64,000 bases of DNA from Argentina anserina (lineage: Eukaryota > Streptophyta > Magnoliopsida > Rosales > Rosaceae): the NCBI RefSeq assembly GCF_933775445.1, contig NC_065877.1, forward strand, positions 6,448,001 through 6,512,000, given 5' to 3'. This document shows, one piece after another, positions 62,146-64,000 of the stretch. Numbering within the stretch: the first letter of the stretch is position 1; every line of letters begins with the position of its first letter. The position numbers and the translations under genes were made by a program. Below the pieces are notes generated by a model that saw only the letters and a program-made list of their open reading frames with translations, had not been told where the DNA came from and did no database searches.

Positions 62146-62298
62146 CGAAAACCTTCTGCCGACCCATACTTGAACCGCCAACACCCGCCTCTCTCTCTAT
62201 TCATCCCCTTTGCGATCTGTATGATTCTCAGTTAGTTTTTTCTGTTTGATACATGTTAAGTGTTTTGATTTCGATGTTATGTAGAATGATTTTCAATT

Positions 62299-62387
62299 AG
62301 CATCGGTGATGATTTTCATTAATTTCGTTATCCTTGCACTATGATTCACCGTGAAGAAAACTATGGGGAATTTGAATCTGAGATGCT
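62299..62387 (+). ncRNA. C/D-box snoRNA candidate 1
   Basis: Box C GTGATGA is at 62306-62312 and box D CTGA at 62378-62381. They are enclosed by a perfect 6-base terminal stem, AGCATC (62299-62304) with GATGCT (62382-62387). A C'-like GTGAAGA lies at 62351-62357. The guide just upstream of box D reads GGGGAATTTGAAT; I could not assign its rRNA target. Confidence 0.72.
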
Positions 62388-62446
62388 CTCTCACTCTTAT
62401 TCATTTCATATGTTTGTTTGGTCTAGTACTCTAGTATGTTTATTTA

Positions 62447-62539
62447 TAGATCGATGATGTTTATTAATCTGCGTTATCTATCTGCAACTACCCAGGATTC
62501 GTTCCGGAACTGAAGATAATATCTTGTTTCTGAGATCTA
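62447..62539 (+). ncRNA. C/D-box snoRNA candidate 2
   Basis: Box C ATGATGT (62454-62460, one mismatch) and box D CTGA (62530-62533) are enclosed by a perfect terminal stem, TAGATC (62447-62452) with GATCTA (62534-62539). An internal CTGA near 62509 may be box D', with guide GGATTCGTTCCGGAA before it. Target not assigned. Confidence 0.68.
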
Positions 62540-62816
62540 GCTGCTTTTTCTAATCAAGTCTTGTTAATAACTCTATCTGCGTTGTTGAGTAATATTTGTG
62601 TTTGGTTTCCCTTTATGTTTTGATTGCTGCTTTTGAGACTTCAGAGGTAGTTGATTGTATCTAGATACGTAGGTTGCTAAATGGCCTATACAAAGGGTAA
62701 AAGCTTGTTGGGAGAAGCTGACTAATTTGTAATAGTAGTTGGGGTACCGACATTACACTAGAATGCAGCATTTGGGTGTTAGGGCTGATGAACTCTGAGT
62801 TGTATGATTGGTCATG

Positions 62817-62883
62817 GGCGTCGAATATACTGATTACCATCGCTCTGTTTAGTGGGCGCTGTGTATGAGCCGACGCCATAGTT
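62817..62883 (+). ncRNA. Possible H/ACA-type hairpin
   Basis: A 7-bp stem GGCGTCG (62817-62823) with CGACGCC (62871-62877) encloses an internal loop and an upper stem CGCTC/GGGCG, the shape of a pseudouridylation pocket. It is followed by ATA plus three bases, an accepted variant of the ACA box. I could not find a convincing 5' hairpin or H box, so this is tentative. Confidence 0.3.
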
Positions 62884-63024
62884 ACTCTGTCTCTGCAAAT
62901 TTTAGAGGGCCTTCCTTTGTGGTCTGATCTCATGCTGATTCAGATACATTTCATGTTTTTTTTTTAATGTATTTGTCTTGATTTTGTCTGGGTTCAGTTT
63001 GTTTTTTTTTATTATAATTGATTG

Positions 63025-63134
63025 GAAAGATGGAAGTGATGACTTTTTCCCCAGATGATCGAAGCTGAAATAACTGTGCTATTACATCTCTGTTATACAG
63101 AGATACCAAGCCAGGTGTTTCTGATCCATCTTTC
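63025..63134 (+). ncRNA. C/D-box snoRNA candidate 3
   Basis: Box C GTGATGA (63036-63042) and box D CTGA (63121-63124) are enclosed by a perfect 10-bp terminal stem, GAAAGATGGA (63025-63034) with TCCATCTTTC (63125-63134). An internal CTGA at 63065-63068 is a good box D'. Guides end CCCCAGATGATCGAAG before D' and ACCAAGCCAGGTGTTT before D. Targets are not assigned. This is the strongest structural signal among the unnamed snoRNAs. Confidence 0.8.
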
Positions 63135-63170
63135 ATCAGTTGTGTTTTTTTTGGGGGTTTTATTTAAGTT

Positions 63171-63292
63171 GATCGATGATGATAAATCTAAGGCTTGTTT
63201 CTCAAGAACATTCGCAGTTGCCGCCTGAGAGCTTTCGCCTTCGCCAGGCTTGAGAGCTAATGCTGCTTTTACCTTCCTTGGATGTCTGAGAT
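63171..63292 (+). ncRNA. U14: U14 snoRNA
   Basis: Box C ATGATGA is at 63176-63182 and the terminal box D CTGA at 63286-63289. The two hallmark U14 segments are present. CATTCGCAGTT (63209-63219) is the exact complement of 18S rRNA AACTGCGAATG. CCTTCCTTGGATGT (63272-63285) is the exact complement of 18S ACATCCAAGGAAGG and lies directly before box D. U14 is required for early 18S pre-rRNA processing and guides 2'-O-methylation. The length of about 120 nt is right. It lies about 40 bases after candidate 3, as in polycistronic plant clusters. Confidence 0.92.
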
Positions 63293-63795
63293 TATAAATT
63301 TTAATCTTTCATGTCCTTTTGAACTGTGATACTGTTTTTCTTGTGAGTTGCTTTTTTCAGTAAAAAGGATTCAGACATTAATGATGTGGAGATGGGAAGC
63401 ACTGGACTACCGGAAGTTATTCGAATTTATGTCGTTCATGTACTCTGCGCTTCTGTGTTGTAATCAATCAAATATGTAATTGAAATTTATCTGGTTTTCC
63501 GTTGTTATTTTTATTTATATTTTCCAAGTTAGGGTACTCTTCTGCTGCCTTTTGGATACTGGTCCATTTGAATTCTTAATGACGCCATTTGATTATTTGG
63601 GGTGTGGTTGGTTCACATTTCTGGTGCTAAATGGGCATTAGTCTGACCGAAGCACATTTTCGGTCCAGGAATAATGTTGGGGTATGAAATTGGTTTGCGT
63701 ACGAGTGTGGCCTTTGTTCTTGGTAACATGTGCTAGTAAATTCGACATGATTTCTAGAAATATATGTATACTGGAAGAAGCCTATCCTATGAACA
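63293..63795 (+). other. Downstream part of the snoRNA locus
   Basis: No further box C/D pair with a terminal stem was found. A TTTTTCAG acceptor-like site near 63360 precedes a short open stretch of about 33 codons; it may be a terminal exon of the host transcript. A 7-bp hairpin GACCGAA/TTCGGTC lies near 63645. Confidence 0.35.
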
Positions 63796-64000
63796 TTCTT
63801 TATCCATCATTGATAGATTGAATTCTTTCTTTCAGACTCATAGGAGTGATATGAATACTCCGGCGTAATGTGATATAATTTCTTGTCTATCCTTATTCTT
63901 CTGTAATGTGATATAATTTCTTTATCCATCATTGATAGATTGAATTCTTTCTTTCAGACTCATAGGAGTGATATGAATACTCCGGCGTAATGTGATATAA
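63796..64000. repeat. Direct tandem duplication, 122-bp period
   Basis: The stretch starting TTCTTTATCCATCATTGATA at 63796 recurs at 63918 and runs identically to the window end (ACTCCGGCGTAATGTGATAT). Each unit contains a small GGAGT/ACTCC hairpin. The repeat may continue beyond the window. Confidence 0.9.

Noticed and set aside
62785..62833. Fourth C/D snoRNA using TGATGA at 62786
   Set aside because: The nearest box D candidates give no terminal stem and box C has a poor first base.

Overview
This is plant nuclear DNA, almost certainly from a core eudicot. Genes have many short GT-AG introns and an AT-rich background. They include plant-only or plastid-targeted proteins: plastid acetyl-CoA carboxylase alpha subunit, fructokinase-like 1, a reticulon-like B protein, and a CC-NB-ARC-LRR receptor. 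I suspect a rosid such as Rosaceae, but that is only an impression. All exon joins were made by hand and checked only for reading phase and family similarity.

Layout. 0-3.5 kb: 5' end of accA/CAC3 (-), then two DNA-transposon insertions, the first with a nested solo LTR. 3.8-10.5 kb: an OTU deubiquitinase (+) whose last exon is tandemly duplicated, an ataxin-3/Josephin deubiquitinase (+), and an intron-less eIF1 (+). 10.5-13.4 kb: gene-poor. 13.4-17.0 kb: a reticulon-like gene (+) converging on HAKAI (-). 17-21.6 kb: SSRs, two MITE-like insertions in (TA)n tracts, and a decayed non-LTR retrotransposon end. 21.7-25.8 kb: one CNL resistance gene (-). 26.2-26.8 kb: a TIR element with a target-site duplication and tRNA-like repeats. 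27.07-36.44 kb: a tandem segmental duplication of about 4.6 kb holding two complete uncoupling-protein (PUMP/UCP) genes (-). One duplication edge lies inside the last exon of the neighbouring nucleotide-sugar-transporter gene (-, 36.4-38.4 kb). 40.8-41.9 kb: ribosomal protein eL33 (-) and TFIIH subunit TFB5 (+), head to head. 42.85-43.26 kb: a second copy of the foldback MITE with a 10-bp target duplication. 43.6-46.6 kb: an SSUH2-like DnaJ-type zinc-finger gene (+). 47-53 kb: transposon and low-complexity intergenic DNA. 53.2-56.2 kb: O-fucosyltransferase (+) with a likely GC-AG intron. 56.9-59.3 kb: FLN1 (-) and YOS1 (+), head to head. 59.9-60.5 kb: a SOUL heme-binding gene (-) with a one-base frameshift. 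62.1-63.3 kb: a polycistronic small nucleolar RNA locus.

The most notable find is the snoRNA locus at the right end, which contains no long protein frame. It has a site II element, a telo-box and a TATA box, followed by three C/D-box snoRNAs with perfect terminal stems. A U14 snoRNA follows; both its segments complementary to 18S rRNA are legible. A possible H/ACA-type hairpin lies between them. Other points of interest are the UCP duplication with legible breakpoints and an inverted promoter/first-exon copy, the OTU terminal-exon duplication that has lost the catalytic histidine, and several transposons with readable target-site duplications.

Most genes are unrelated housekeeping functions: fatty-acid synthesis, deubiquitination, translation, ER shaping and ER-Golgi traffic, m6A writing, DNA repair/transcription, plastid transcription, and mitochondrial transport. 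Shared regulation is suggested only at the two divergent gene pairs.
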